Below, piece after piece: positions 44,430 to 57,300 of a DNA stretch of 64,000 nucleotides. Source of the stretch: Codonopsis lanceolata (lineage: Eukaryota > Streptophyta > Magnoliopsida > Asterales > Campanulaceae). The translations under genes and the position numbers were made by a program. The DNA is taken from assembly GCA_013146195.2 (NCBI GenBank), contig CM028377.1:64439124-64503123 (forward strand), read 5' to 3'. Under the pieces are notes generated by a model that saw nothing but the letters and a program-made list of their open reading frames with translations, made no database searches and had not been told where the DNA came from. How positions within the stretch are numbered: position 1 is the first letter of the stretch; each line of letters opens with the position of its first letter.

Positions 44430-44690
44430 ATGCCAGCTCGATTTACCGAGCTGGAATGCTAGTACAACTGGTTTACATAACCGCTTAGATTTTAGGTACA
44501 AGCTAAAATCCAAGCTCGCTAACCACTTAGATCTTAGGTACTAGCAAAGATTCAAGGTCATGTTTCACTTGTTCTTCAACCGAACTTTTAAAACCCATAC
44601 TCACTTTCGCGAGCTTGGAGACCAGTACAACTGGTTCACTAAACCACTTGGTCTTAGGTACAAGCTAAGATCCAAGCTCGATTATCAATT
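44430..44690. repeat. Degenerate ~60-100-bp tandem repeats 3' of pol
   Basis: CAACTGGTT(T/C)AC(A/T), AACC(G/A)CTTAG and TTAGGTACAAGCTAA(A/G)ATCCAAGCTCG recur three times. They are non-coding and lie between the antisense ORF and the pol 3' end. Confidence 0.8.
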
Positions 44691-45074
44691 TTTTTCAACG
44701 AGCAGAGACATATCGTGCTCGTAAAAAGTATATTCGTGATGAGATATAAACATTTAATATGAAGATCAAATGGGCTCATTTATTTCATAAAAGAACCATC
44801 ATACAACCGATCGCACAAACACGTAAAACAAATTACATCCTATGCTCGGTCAATTTGCTCAACGATAATACTTTTTCAGATGATTAGCATGTCATGGATG
44901 TTTCAACTCGCTGCCTTCCTCAGTTCGCAACATATAAGTCCATTCTCTAATTATTCTGACAACTTGAAAAGGGTCTTCCTAATTGGGAGAAAGTTTTTCC
45001 CACTTTGCTCGATGACACGTTGCCTCAATTTTCCGAAGGACCCAATCACCTACAGCAAAAGATTGGCCTCGAAC

Positions 45075-45980
45075 TCACTTGTCGTGGTGAGCTTTTGCTC
45101 GTTGTTTATAGTTTGCCATCTGCATTTTGGACCATGTTCGCTTTTCCTCGAGTAGGTCTAGATCAGTTGCATAACCCAAACTGTTGTTTTGTGCATTGTA
45201 ATGAGACACTCTATGATTTGGAAAGTACATTTCTACTGGTGTCATGGCTTCTGAACCATATACGAGAGAGAAAAGTGTCTCGCCTGTAGGCCCCATGCCG
45301 ATGTTCTGACTGCCCACAATGTCGTTGGTAATTCATCTACCCATATACCGGTCTTGTCTTCTAAATTTCTCTTAAGAGTGTGCAACACCTACTTGTTCGT
45401 TGCCTTTGCCTGGCCGTTTTCTTGAAGGTATGCCACGGAAGACTGCCAGTGCTTTACACGCATCTGCAAGCAAGCCGGCGTGATTTTTTCCAAGAACTGG
45501 GTCCTATGGCAGACACTATAGCTCGAGGAACGCCAAAACGTCACCAAATATACTCGTGAATGAAATCAATTACGTTCACCTCACTGATTGTTGCCAGTGG
45601 TTTGGCCTCCACCCATTTCGTGAAGTAATCAACGACCACCACTGCATATTTGAACTTCGATCGAGCTAAGGGAAAAGGACCAATCAAGTCTATCACCTAC
45701 ATATCAAACGACCATGATGCCACTACGGGAGTCTGCTCGGTAAAGAGCAAATAAGGGATGTTGGCATAACGTTGACACTTATCGCATCGCTTGACATACA
45801 TTTTGGCATCTCAATGTGATCCAGTAGAAAACTGTAGCCAGGACCTTCTCTGCCAACAAACGTTGTCTGGGATGCCCGCCACACTTTCCCTTATGTATTT
45901 CCCCTGATATGCCCTATGTTATCTCTGGTCGTACACATCAGAGTAAAGGCCTTATATATGATTTTCTGTATAAGATCTTA
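45075..45980 (-). pseudogene. Gypsy integrase remnant
   Basis: The zinc-binding part is degraded (about 45950-45770: C-D-K-C-Q-R type motif near 45780). The catalytic-core end is clear at 45317-45075: TGETLFSLVYGSEAMTPVEM and DLDLLEEKRTWSKMQMANYK, diagnostic of plant gypsy integrases. Sequence to about 44880 (NWEGPF/FKL-like, broken) continues the C-terminal region. Confidence 0.75.
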
Positions 45981-46299
45981 TCCAGGATGACATATTTCCA
46001 GGATTGTTTCTATATCACCCTTGCCTCCGATTTATCCCTGGGCAAGGCTCCCTGCTCAATGTAATCCTTTAGATAATCAATCCAACATCTTGTAGCGGAC
46101 TCAATGTCCATGATGACACCTTTCACTATTGCGGGCACTTCCAAATATTCAATCATGACACATGGATACAAGAACTGAATTTCCTCATCTGCCATCTTGG
46201 AGAGATAATCAGCGCGCATATTGTCCTCGCGGTAAATCCTGACTAACTCCTAGTAATCAAACTCCTTCAAGATCTCTTTCACCAGTTCGCAGTACCGTA

Positions 46300-47570
46300 C
46301 CAGAATCAAATTATGTACTGCATATTCTCCCTTAACTTGATTCACGACCAGCTGCGAATCACTGTAAACCACTATCTCTCGTACACCAATGTCTTGAGTG
46401 AGCTTAAGACCCGCGATCAAAGCTTCATACTCTGCCTGGTCGTTGGAGGCTTGAAACTTAAAACAACGGACTTTTCGAACTCCATATCCTACTCGAGTGG
46501 TACCAACAATAAGCCTACGCCACTCCCCAACTTGCTGGCCGCCCTATCAACGTAGAGCTCTCAGCAATACAAAATCCGCCAGGGCTTATGCCTTTATAGC
46601 TCGTCGAGGATGATAGTCTATATGGAATTCTGTCAACTCGATGGACTAGGTGAGCAGCCAACTAGAAGTGTCGGGTTTGTGCAAGATTTTTCTCAGAGGA
46701 GTGTCCATGTATACAATTATTACATGGGCATAAAAGTAAGCTCGTAATTTTTGAGTAGCAACAACAAGTGAATAAGCCAACTTTTCTACATTAAAATAGC
46801 GACCTTCAACTGCAGTGAAGGCCTTTGACACATAGTAGACAGGCTTTTGGACATTACATTCCTCCCTAACTAGAATAGCGGCCACAGCCTGATCTGTGAC
46901 CGCTAAATAAATATACAGACTTTCACCCATGACCCGACTACTCAACAAGGGAGGCTTTCCTAAGTATTCCTTCAGCTGCTGAAAAGTCTGCTCGCGTTCT
47001 GCTATCCACTCGAAAACCTTGTTCCCCCGGAGGACCTTGAAAAAGGGCAGCCATCTCTCTCCCAATCTGGAGATGAAGGGGACAAGAGCGATGACCCTAC
47101 CATTAAGTCGTTAGATATCCTTTATGTATTTTGGCGGCTTCATTTTGATCAATGCTTCAATTTTTTTCAAGGTTTGCCTTTATTTCCCCTTCATTCACCA
47201 TAAACCCCCAGGAATTTCCCCACCTTTCCCGAACACACACTTCCCCGGGTTGAGCTTCATGTTGTGCTTCTTTGCCAATGTCATGTCCAAATGGCTAAAC
47301 ATATTGTTGACCATTCGTTGATAAATGGCTCCTGCATTCTTCAGTCAAAATGACATCATCTTGTAATAGTACAGGCCACCCGCTGCTCGTAACGCAGTTA
47401 GAGCTTTATCTTTTCCATTCATTTTCACCTGATGGTATCCTGAATACGCATCGATAAAACTCAGAAACTCAAACCCTATAATAGCATCCACCAGTTTATC
47501 GATGTGAGGAAGAGGATATCTATCCTTTGTGCAACCTTTATTCAAATCAGTGAAGTCCATACACATTCTT
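46300..47570 (-). pseudogene. Gypsy RT, RNase H and second RNase H
   Basis: RT: CMDFTDLNKGCTKDRYPLP and SFIDAYSGYHQVKM at 47566-47345. The catalytic YxDD region falls in broken sequence near 47250. RNase H: FEWIAEREQTFQQLKEYL, LYIYLAVTDQAVAAILVREE and VYYVSKAF at 47065-46646, with Ala in AVTDQ beside the catalytic Asp. Second RNase H (about 46560-46170): ASNDQAEYEALIAGLKL, VVYSDSQLVVNQVKGEY and the RADYLSKMA tail. Two RNase H modules in a row indicate the Tat lineage. Confidence 0.82.
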
Positions 47571-48211
47571 CACTTGCCATTTACTTTCTTCACCATGACC
47601 ACATTGGCCTACTACGTCGGGTAGTGAATTTTCTCAATGATGTCTGCACGGAATAATTTTTCCACCTTTTCCGAGGAGAACTGTCTAGGTTGCTGTTGGA
47701 CAGGCCTGTATGTTGGATCAAGGCAATGCACAACCACCTCCTCACTGACACCCCTCATATCCTCAGGTCGTCAGGCAAACACATCCAAGCTTTTCTTAAG
47801 CTTCTCAATCGAACTGGATCAGACTTTAGCAGAAAGAGCACTGCATATCTTAATTTTGTGCTCAGGATAAGCAAGGTTGATCACTATCTTTTCGAGCTCA
47901 TCCCGCGCAATAAATTCAAGCTCATCCTACGTTTGCAGCATTTCACATTCCAACCTTTTGTCAACCTCAGCTTGGATTTCTACTTGATCAATTTGGTCAA
48001 GTGCCATATCCTTTGCCTGATCTACCTGTCCCTCTGACTCTACCGTCGGCAAGGAACAAGTTTGCTCCAATGGTGACCGCTGCTCGCCTTGAGCGGAAGT
48101 TTCGCCGACCATGACAATTTGAATTGGCCAAGTAGTTTTGTGGGATTTTTCCTTGTGACTGATCGTGATGCTTTGATCCTCCGTCAATAAGGTCAATTTC
48201 TGATTCTTCCG

Positions 48212-48598
48212 CTAATTGTCCCTGACATAATCTAGAATTGCCCGGGGTTGACTCTTCAGGACCCCCACCCCCTGGTCGGTGTAGAAATTTTCCCTTTGGT
48301 GGGGGATGAAGGCCACCATTTGAAACTTGGACATGCTTGGTACCCCCAAAATGATGTTGTAGGGGGACTTCAGATCAATCACCATAAAAGTGACTTTCTC
48401 CACTCTTGACCGGCTGCCTTCCCTGATCATCACCTCCAGCTCGACTGTGTCTTTGACTAACACCTTGTGATTGGTGAATCCTTCCAAGGTCCCTGCATAC
48501 GGCTTCAAGCGATCATTCGATAACTCTAGTCCCTTAAAGCATGAGAAGTACATGACATCCATGTACACTCCGGTGTCCACAAGCATTCGATGAACCAC
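48212..48598 (-). pseudogene. Gypsy aspartic protease
   Basis: The active-site DTG is seen in RMLVDTGVYMDV near the start. TFMVIDLKSPYNIILGVPSM follows, matching the flap/C-terminal ILGRP region of plant gypsy proteases (G-V-P instead of G-R-P). An open segment of 128 codons remains. Confidence 0.8.
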
Positions 48599-50694
48599 CT
48601 ATCCATCTACCAAGGTCGAAACAATCAAGGACTGTTCTTCGACCAAACCAGTGCTCGCTGCGAGTGAACTGAATAGACTCTTCCCCCATTTTCAAAGTTA
48701 GGGGAAAATCCACCACCATTGACAAAGAGTATATTTGTTTTCCTAGATGCATGAGAGTAGGTTCCTCCTCCAAAATGACATTGATCACTCTGCGAACGAG
48801 TGGTGCATCCATGCGAGGGGGATTTCCCCTGTTGTTACCATCCTGCTTACAGCGGTCCAGTCTCCCCTCATTGATTAACTTTTGAATGACCTTTTTCAGC
48901 AACCAACATTCCTCAGTGATATGTCCATAATCATCATGGTAAGCACACCTTTTCGAACGATCCCTGGCATCTGCACTCTCTAGGTGCAAGGGTGGCACGC
49001 AGGGAAGCTCATCCCACACCTCATATAAGATATCCTCCCGCAATGTATTAAGCGGGGTGAGGTCACTTTCCCGGAGGAATTCCCGTGGGCGATCATATCT
49101 CGATTTGCTTCAATTATAACCACCCCCATCTCCATTATGCCCGCTGTTCTAGCCAGCGTTGCCATTCCCACCATCGTTTGTACTCTCATTTTTCTTCTCC
49201 TTCTTAGTGGTTTCTCCCGCACAGTATTTCTAAGCCCCACATCAACATTTTTGCCTACGTTTTGGGCTCCCTCATACTCAACTTCGATCTTAGGCCGCCT
49301 TCTCCTTCGAGCAAACCATTTTCAAAACACAAGGTGACCTCCTGCTCGGACAGGCTAGGCACTTACTCGAGCATTTTCGTGCACCTCTCCAAATAGTTGG
49401 ACGTAGATTCATGAGCCCCTTGTTTGATCTTAGACAAGTCTGCCCTTTTCTTTGCAATGGTTCTCGAAGTCCCAAAATTGGCTAGAAATTTAGCTCGCAG
49501 GTCTACCCAATTGGTGATCGACCTACGAGGGAGCGCACCCATCCATGCCAGAGCCTTTCCTTGCAAAGAACCCACAAATGCCCGGATCTTCAAGTCCTCG
49601 TTGGAGGTCACCAAACCTATCCGTGACTCAAAGGACATCAGCCAATCCCTTGCTTTGGTTTTCCCTGTGTACTTGTCAATTTTGGGAAAAATGCAACCTT
49701 GTGCTGGAGGGGCATTTTCGATCCATGAGGTCAAAGGGATAGATGTAGTGCCCAAAAAATTGCCCTATAGGGCTTTTCCTTGCTATCATGCTTCCATACG
49801 AAGTCTCAACTCTTCGAAGTCATGCGCATTCACCACAGCGGGCATACCACCGGCGGGTTGAAGTTGCACACCGGGCACAAGTGGGGCCTGTGGGGGACCA
49901 TAGCTCCCAAGGGTTGAGCTATGCCCACGACCAGTGCCACCTACACCTAGGGGCCTCCTGCGGCCTGCTACGCTTGATCTTGCAACATTCCTACCCCATT
50001 TTGTTGATTGGTGTTGAGGGGTGGTAGCTTCTGCCTTCTTCTTGACTGATGCGAGGAAGGTGAACGGTGTCTGCGGGCATGAGATCCTCTTAGTGATAAG
50101 GAACGGTGCCTGCGGGCATGTGATCTGCGTGGAGACGGAGAACAGTGCCTACGAGCATGAGACCTCCACGGAGAGGGTGATCACTTGCACCGACGAAGTT
50201 GTGCGGAGTCCTCCCTTGCCTAAGGGCCAAGGCGAGAATAAACACTTGGAACGACTTGGTGACTATCTCACCCTTCGTGATGACTACGCCATCTGTTTGA
50301 TTACCACTCTCCCGGTTCAGATCGAATCTCAACCGACCTTTAGGGATCTCATCCCGGCCTGTATATGCTCAACGTCTGACTCTGTGCAGGCACGGTTGGA
50401 AGTGGTTCCAATTCTATGAGAAGTGGAATCTTTCCCATAGCAATCAACTGTTGATTCAGTTGATGCATTTGTCCAAGATACATGGCTTGCTGGCGTAGAG
50501 CCTCCTCACGGAACTCATTAGTTAGGTCGAATGTCGCCACAGCACTGCGAGCCAAAGATTCCATAACCCGTCTTTGGTTAATCTAATGAACATCATGTGG
50601 AGGAGGAGGAGGCAATATGTTTTTGGCTTGCACCTCGACACTGGATGTCACCGGAAGACCATCCTTCAGTAGGTTAACACAATTAGCAGCCATT
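48534..50694 (-). pseudogene. Gypsy gag with zinc knuckle, broken
   Basis: A start codon at 50694 opens MAANCVNLLKDG, soon followed by a stop; a glutamine-rich segment (LRQQAMYLGQMHQLNQQL) ends at 50349. The gag core lies at 49755-49363: KIDKYTGKTKARDWLMSF, GSLQGKALAWMGALP and WVDLRAKFLANFG. The zinc-knuckle region (CAYHDDYGHITEECWLLKK) is at about 48950-48890. Frames change at least three times. Confidence 0.8.
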
Positions 50695-50938
50695 AGAAAA
50701 ACTGAAAATTTGTCGGAAAAGATTCAAAACTTGAAGAGTTTAGTTTCCCGACAACTGAACCAACTGATGTATCCAAAATATTCAGATACATTGGGTTTAC
50801 GAATTAGGATATCTGGGCTTAGTATCTTTTTGACCAAAACCTGTCAATCAAACTTAGAACACATGAACTAGGCAGAGGCTTACACTTCAAATGCACTCCG
50901 GTGTGAAAATCAGTAAACACCCAACTAAGATACCAATT

Positions 50939-51345
50939 TGACAGAGTTTAGGCCTGAGTATAAGTGAACATACCTTTTCCCTTTGTTGGAGAAGGGTTTA
51001 TATAGGGCACATTGAATGCACGGGCATGAAAAGCGGGCACGACCATGGCCACGTCTGGAACGTGGGGGCGGATTTCCCGGCATTAACCCCCCACGTTCTG
51101 GACGACCGTTAGCATATCCCTGGGCGGGTTGGCTACGGTCACTGACACATCTGCAAGCTCGCTACACTCTTGGCCCCAAGATGACGAGCAGGAAGCTGCT
51201 TGCTTGGTATGTGTGAGAGGCTAGATACATATCCTTGCTCGTTTATGAATCAAGCTCGCATCGTGATGTATGCACATGACTCGCTTGTGACAATGGTAAT
51301 GGTGTGCTTGACACGTGACCACTGCTCGAGCCTTTTGGGCCGGGC
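50939..51345 (-). repeat. 5' LTR and PBS of the Tat-like element
   Basis: On minus, ...AAACTCTGTCA is followed by AATTGGTATCTTAGTTGGG (PBS region, plus 50920-50938). A TATA box (TATATAAAC on minus) lies at about 50999. GGGCGGGTTGG and GCTCG words are frequent. The distal edge is set near 51345 where the next repeat family begins. Confidence 0.6.
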
Positions 51346-52345
51346 AACTCATGTACTGTGATACAAAATACATGTTTACTTAAATTTCTGTATCCATAGC
51401 CAGAAAATTATGTGAACTGTGGTATATAAATATATGTATCGCGATACAAAATACATGTTTACTTCAATTTCTGTATTTAAAATTATGAATGTGATACAAA
51501 ATACATGTGTGTTACTTCAATTTCTGTATAAAAAATCATGAATGTTAACACTGATGAACCGCGATACACAATATATGTTTTACTTTCAATTTATGTATTA
51601 AAATATATCGAAATACATCAAAATACATCGAAATTAATAATTGAACTCTGCCAAGAAATACATCTAAATGAAAATTTATAAATCTCGTTCAAAGATGGGA
51701 TCAGTAAAAGGTTGCATGGAGATATCAAAGTCTGGGTATGCTCAGATAAATCTTCATTGTGAGAAATCTTCATACATCAGCTCCATGTGGTTGTTTATCA
51801 TCAAGTTGCTTCTCAAGCTTTATCATCAAATTCATAAAAATGAAGGAAGAAGGGGATGCTTTTTTTTTTATATCTAAGATTTGTATGCATTCGAGAATTA
51901 TAAAGTTTGAGAAGAAACTTGATGATAAACAACAACTATAATTTAAAATAAATCATATGGAGTGAGACAAAATAACAGTAGGTAAGCTTGAGAAAAATGA
52001 CATTAGATATTTAAAGACGAAATAAAGAAGAAGACAAAGAGTTGTTGTCATTAATTTTTAGTTGTTGATATACGTGTTGAGTAGTTTGTTTCTTTTAATG
52101 CTGGCTGTTGATATTCTGTTCATTTATATATCGCGGTTCACATAATTTTTCTGGTTGTTGATAGTTTTGCACTGCGGTATATAAATATGTGAACCGTGGT
52201 GCATCCCGTCTTTATTTGTAGTGTGGTTCTTGCTTATTAAGGGTATTACAGTCTTTTTGCATTCAAAAATGGTGTTTTTTGGTTGGAAAAAAAATTGGAC
52301 TGGAGAGGTTAGAAACTTTAAAAAGTGGACCGACTCGAATTTCAC
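51345..52345. repeat. Palindromic CGCGGT/ATACAAAATACATG family (copy 2)
   Basis: The left part has four units of (GAACCG)CGATACAAAATACATG ... TTACTTCAATTTCTGTAT (51357-51590). The right part has ATATCGCGGTTCACAT and TATGTGAACCGTGGTGC (52128-52205). The terminal ~100 bp (GGGTATTACAGTCTTTTTGC to AAAGTGGACCGACTCG, 52239-52337) matches 15480-15577. It looks like a non-autonomous DNA transposon with palindromic subterminal repeats; no transposase is seen. Confidence 0.75.
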
Positions 52346-52805
52346 CCTTGTTTTTTTAGATTAATTGCAGGTCGGTCCCCTTTTGTGAAATTCTAACCGC
52401 TTAAGGACCCTATTTTTTTAGTAAATCGGAAAAGTCCACTTCTCTTTTTTTCTTCCTAAAATTGCCTTCCTTTTGTTGGAGACATAAACACATGTGTATA
52501 TACTTTTAAAGGGGAAAACCTATTTTGTTGCAATGAGAATCCAATTTCTTTGGCTAGAACTGTGGTCATATGGTTTATCAATGGCAGAAAAAGGCATTTT
52601 AATTTCATCTCCCTTCCCGAATTTTTTTCTTTTATTTGCCATAGCCAAGTGCCAACAGTCGCCACATAGCTCATAGCTGTAGCCTTTTCTAATTTACCAC
52701 CAATTATAAACATCCCTCCCTAACCACCGACACCCCAAATCTGGTCGATAAGGATGCCTATCACTGCCCTATACCACATACGACATCAAATCGATGCTTG
52801 CGTCG

Positions 52806-52890
52806 TAGGTTCCGATGTGGGTATCGTTGCCTCAGATGTGGGCATTGTTGCCTTGGATGTGGGCATCGTTGCCTCCGATGTGGGCAATCT
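52806..52890 (+). repeat. Short tandem repeat, GATGTGGGCATCGTTGCCTC (~24 bp x 4)
   Basis: Four imperfect units beginning CCGATGTGGGTATCGTTGCC. Non-coding as far as can be seen. Confidence 0.9.
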
Positions 52891-53317
52891 AATTTGGGTT
52901 GAACTGTGCTGTAATTTGGGTTGTAAATGAGCAAACCTTACCGTGTAATCTTTCCTACTTAGCTCGTTATCTCAACAAGTTTCAAAGGGCAAGTCCAGAA
53001 TTAGAAATATGTGAAGTGCTCTGCTAATTTGGGTTTAGTAGGGGTGATATCAGGATTATCAAGAGATACTTAATGGAGTTCCAGTTCAGTACCAAGTAAT
53101 TGACGAGCTTCAGACTTGCTTGGTAGTTCTGCTTACGAGCCAAACCTGAAAGAGATCTTCATCCTTGTTTGCTGAATGAGGTGGGGGTATAAAAAATGGG
53201 AAAATAGTGGGGAAGAAGAAGAAAAAAATGGAAGAAAGAGAAAAAGTTAAAGCGCCCATCTGTACTACTTGTCTGTTATGTTCATTTTCTCTTGCCATCA
53301 TTTTTTATTTTCTTTGG

Positions 53318-53570
53318 ACCGATGCCCAAAATTTTGAGCGATGCTCAATTTTTTTCCTGCGATGTTCAAATTTGGGTAGTAACTTATGCATTGCGACGCC
53401 CAAAATGTTGAACGATGCCCAAAATTTTCTCCACATCCGGGTCGGTACCTTGAACGATGCCCAAAATTTTGAGCAACGCTTAATTTTTTTCCTTGCGACG
53501 CCCAAAAAATTTGAATGACTCCAATTTTTTTCTTTGCGATGCCCAAAATTTTGAGTGACACACAAAATTA
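53318..53570. repeat. Degenerate GATGCCCAAAATTTTGA repeats
   Basis: GCGATGCCCAAAATTTTGAG recurs about seven times in 250 bp with spacers such as CTCAATTTTTTTCC. The unit core CAAAATTTTG is itself palindromic. Confidence 0.85.
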
Positions 53571-53774
53571 GGCAGTGGCTTTGTCCACGTGTCTTTCCTT
53601 CATTAAAAGCATCTTCGTCATTTCCCCCAAAAGTGTACTGTAGTGGTTTAAAAAAATTATCGTAGACTTTTTGGGTTATATTTTCTCCATAATATACCGG
53701 CTATTATCACTTTTTTTTTTGAATTTGTGATGTGCTTGCAGATAGGTGAAGACCATGAGCTCCTATAAGTCTTA

Positions 53775-54043
53775 ACTAATACACGTGCCCGTACCATAGG
53801 CACGATGTCAGTATTGAATCAGCTCAATGAATAGTCGGGATAAACAAAACTCTGACGGAGTAATTCAAACAAAACCCACAACCGAAGGTTTTATATGTAA
53901 TTGAGGTGTAATTCAAACATAACTCATAACTAAGGAGTTCATTTGTAACTTACATACTTACAAATCAATCTGAACCGTCAGTTGTGTTTAGCACAATTCG
54001 ATCCGGGCCACCAGTTAGACCCCGATCTCTTTTATAATATAGA
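53775..54043 (-). mobile_element. Small non-autonomous Helitron
   Basis: Read on minus it starts A|TCTATATTATAAAAGAGATC, a typical plant Helitron 5' end. It finishes with a hairpin (CGTGCCTATGGTACGGGCACG) eleven or so bases before TTAGT (CTAGT-like). There is no target-site duplication, as expected. Length about 269 bp, with no coding sequence. It lies 0.3 kb upstream of the SR gene start. Confidence 0.75.
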
Positions 54044-54125
54044 TATTGCAGCCCAGCAACGGAAGTACCATTAGTGAAATGGTCAGCCCATGGTTGACGG
54101 ACCGAGAAGAGCCTTTTCCTCTACA

Positions 54126-54380
54126 AGATGGGCCAAGGCCCGTTAACATTGAAAAGAAGTTTTAAAACACTCGAATCGGGACGCTTATACTTACGATAGG
54201 GTTTTTCGGGCTCTACGAGTTTTCCAACTTTTACCCTCTTCCGGCTATATCGAACGAACAAAACCCTAGTTTTTTTTGGCGCAAAGGTACATTCAATGCT
54301 CAAAATTGTTAATTATATCTCGATTCATGCTTATAAAAGCCCTAATTCTCGCTTTGATTTTGTGAATAGGTAGACAAATT
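54126..54380 (+). promoter_or_regulatory. Promoter/5' UTR of the SR gene with telo-boxes
   Basis: TGGGCC (site II-like) at 54129-54134, a reversed telo-box TAGGGTTT at 54197-54204 and a direct telo-box AAACCCTAG at 54261-54269. These motifs are common before plant genes for translation and RNA processing. TGTGAATAG|GTAGAC at about 54362-54370 could be the end of a 5'-UTR intron just before the ATG. Confidence 0.6.
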
Positions 54381-57300
54381 ATGTCGCGGGTGTACGTCGG
54401 GAATTTGGATCCCCGAGTTTCCGAGCGAGAACTTGAAGATGAATTTCGCGTGTACGGTGTTCTAAGAAAGTAAGTTTTTGATCCTGCTTCTGGAATATGC
54501 TTACGTACGTTTGTGTGCGATGTTACCTTATGTTTGCAGAGTTGATATCTGTGACTGTGAATTCGTTCTCAAACTTATGAAATTTTGTAGTTGATGCCTT
54601 TGAATCATCGTTCATTGTTTTTAGGATGAAAATTGTCAAAGTTAATGGGAGTCGAGGGCTGGAAGAATAAATTTCATAGTAATTAGTAGATGTACCATCG
54701 TGGGGGCCGAATTGGGATGAAGAGGTGCTACAAAGTAATAATAGGATTTCCTTTTATCCCTTTCTAGTAATTAAAATTAAACATCATGTTTTCGAAGTTG
54801 TAAATCTGATTCTCAGCTAGGCCCTTTGCTGTTAGCTACAGACAACTGATTCGAACCACTCCAACCCTGATTTGTTGGCTTATCTTTTGTTTATAGATTT
54901 TGGGTTCTTTATAAGCGATTGTTGAGAGTTAATTCTGAAGAGATTATTATCAAGAGACTGTTTTCCCTTTGTCACCATTTCAATTGGCGCGGATTTGTTT
55001 TTTCTTGGTTTTGGATTTTTTTTTGTATTGATCTATGAAAAGTAAGAGACGGAGAGAAGATAGTGGGACCAATGAGAAAGAAATGCAAAAAAAAGTCTCA
55101 TTTCTTTAAAAAGATTAATTGTTATTAAAATATTTGAAGGTGCATGTAAAGCTATTGTCTTACACAATTTCACTTGTCAATTGAGTAATTTTTTTTGGGA
55201 CCAAGGGAGTATTGGGAAACATAGTAGTCCAAGAATAGTTTTGTTCATAATTACATATTGGTTTTTTTTTAACCTTTGCATATCAAGTTGATCATTGATG
55301 AAATCAGTCATTCCGGCTTTTCCTCTCATATTGTTTCATGTATTTATAGGCTTGGGGTTGGGGTTTTTCCTTGCGACTGTTTTTGTGCTTTGAGTTTTAG
55401 CTTTGTATGTACTCTTGTAAATTATGAAGTTCTCATTGAAAGTAAAATTGGTGCAGCGTGTGGGTTGCAAGAAGGCCACCAGGTTATGCATTTGTTGAGT
55501 TTGATGATCGCAGAGATGCTCTAGATGCTATTCGTGCATTGGATGGTGAGTACTTTTTATCTCTTATCATTTTAACGACTGATTTTATTGTTCTTCTCTG
55601 TACTGTCTTCGATGCTAGTTTTATTGACCCTCTTTTTCTAGTAATATTAGTTTCTTGTTGCCTATTGATACGCAGTTTACCAGTGTATCTTGTTCATAAA
55701 TTGTTACAGGCAACAGTATTGTCACTTCCTAGTCTTATACCATGTGTTTGCATTGTGCACAAAGTATATGCAGCTTGTACTTGGGAGCGTTTGATTTCAA
55801 TATTATCTTCGTTGTTTTTGGAGTTTGATTATCCTGGTATATAATCATACCTTGTAACTTTGCAACATCCCAAATTGAATATGGCATAACAGGGAAGAAT
55901 GGCTGGCGTGTGGAGCTCTCCCACAACTCGAAGGGAGGTGGTGGAGGTCGCGGTGGCGGCAGTGGTGGCGGCGGCGGTGGTGGTCGTGGACGTGGTGGAG
56001 GTGAGGACTTGAAGTGTTATGAGTGTGGTGAACCTGGTCATTTTGCTCGGGAGTGTCGCTTGCGCATTGGTCCACGAGGTTTAGGAAGTGGTCGTCGTCG
56101 GAGCCCCAGTCCTCGGCGCCGGAGGAGTCCAAGTTATGGGCGCAGGTATGTGTGAAGTTTTCCTTTCTTTTGTTTGTTTATAAGCAATGTAATTGATGCT
56201 TGATGGGTTTTGCGTTCTTGTTATATACTTGCTGCATTCGTGAATTTGCAAAATTATTTGCTAGAAAAAGTTTTCTTGGATTGCTTTTTTTTTTTTTAAT
56301 TTCATCCTGCATTTTGATGTTTAATGTTATAATAAATATTCTACATTAATTAGTTGTTGAAGTTCAGCCAGTCTTTTGTATTTATGATATGTGGTAAACC
56401 CTGAGAAATGATGGATGTACACACTCACATGAAAACTTGATGTTGCATTTGTGATAATTAGTTGACCCTTTTTTACTGATCTTTAGATAATCTGTTTGTT
56501 GCAACAGTGATTTGTTGTTGAAATTTAGCTGGTCTCTTATATATGATATGCAGGAAACCATGAGAAATTATGAAAGTACTCACTCACATGTAAACTTGGT
56601 GTTGCATTTGTTGTAATTAGTTGGTTGTTTCAGGCACTGTTTTCTTTTTATGATAATGTTATTGTTGCATTAATGTAGCAGAAAAAAATGTTTTAGTGAC
56701 ATTAGTGCTAGTGATGGCCCCAGGCAGGGTAAATGAGAATCTTATCTCATTTCATTCCTAATATGGCGTGAATGGGAATGACATGCCCTATCCTATTTAT
56801 GCCCCATCCCATTTATGAATATAAATACACACACACACATGTACATGTACATGTACATACTTGCATACATTACTAATATACATCATGTATTAGTATTTTA
56901 AGATGTCAGTGGTCACTTTCATCATAGAATTAGTCAGTTTGTTAGGAAGATATAATTTTGTTTGAACTTTTATGATGATTTTTTATTTTTTAATTTATAA
57001 TAGGTGATAGAATTATTGATGAGAGAAGTAGCTGATGTATTATGCTATATTACCCTTTTGATTGCTAACTTATGTTTTGCATGTAATACTAATTCAATAC
57101 TATAAAAATAGCAAGTTATATGTCACAAAAGTAATTATATCTACATTCTAAGGATTTTTTTCACCTAATCGAGAATGGGGTTAAGGGTGTTGGGAATGGG
57201 AATGAAAAATTCGTAAATGGACGAGAAGGGGATTTCCTTTAATTTCTCATCATGGGAACAGTACATGAATGGGAATGCAAATGATGTTTTGTGGTTTGAA

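Larger units (their letters stand above)
44880..50940 (-). mobile_element. Ty3/gypsy retrotransposon, Tat-like, internal region
   Basis: Minus-strand order is gag, zinc knuckle, protease, RT, RNase H, second RNase H, integrase (Ty3/gypsy order), followed by an antisense ORF. The second (archaeal-type) RNase H and the antisense ORF are Tat-lineage hallmarks. The 5' LTR and PBS are at 50921-51345; no 3' LTR is found on the left, where the element meets the 38350-43020 region. Stops and frameshifts are frequent throughout. Confidence 0.88.

Noticed and set aside
55829..56132. Minus-strand His/Thr/Ala-rich frames
   Set aside because: Shadows of exon 3 of the SR gene (glycine-rich linker and zinc knuckle).
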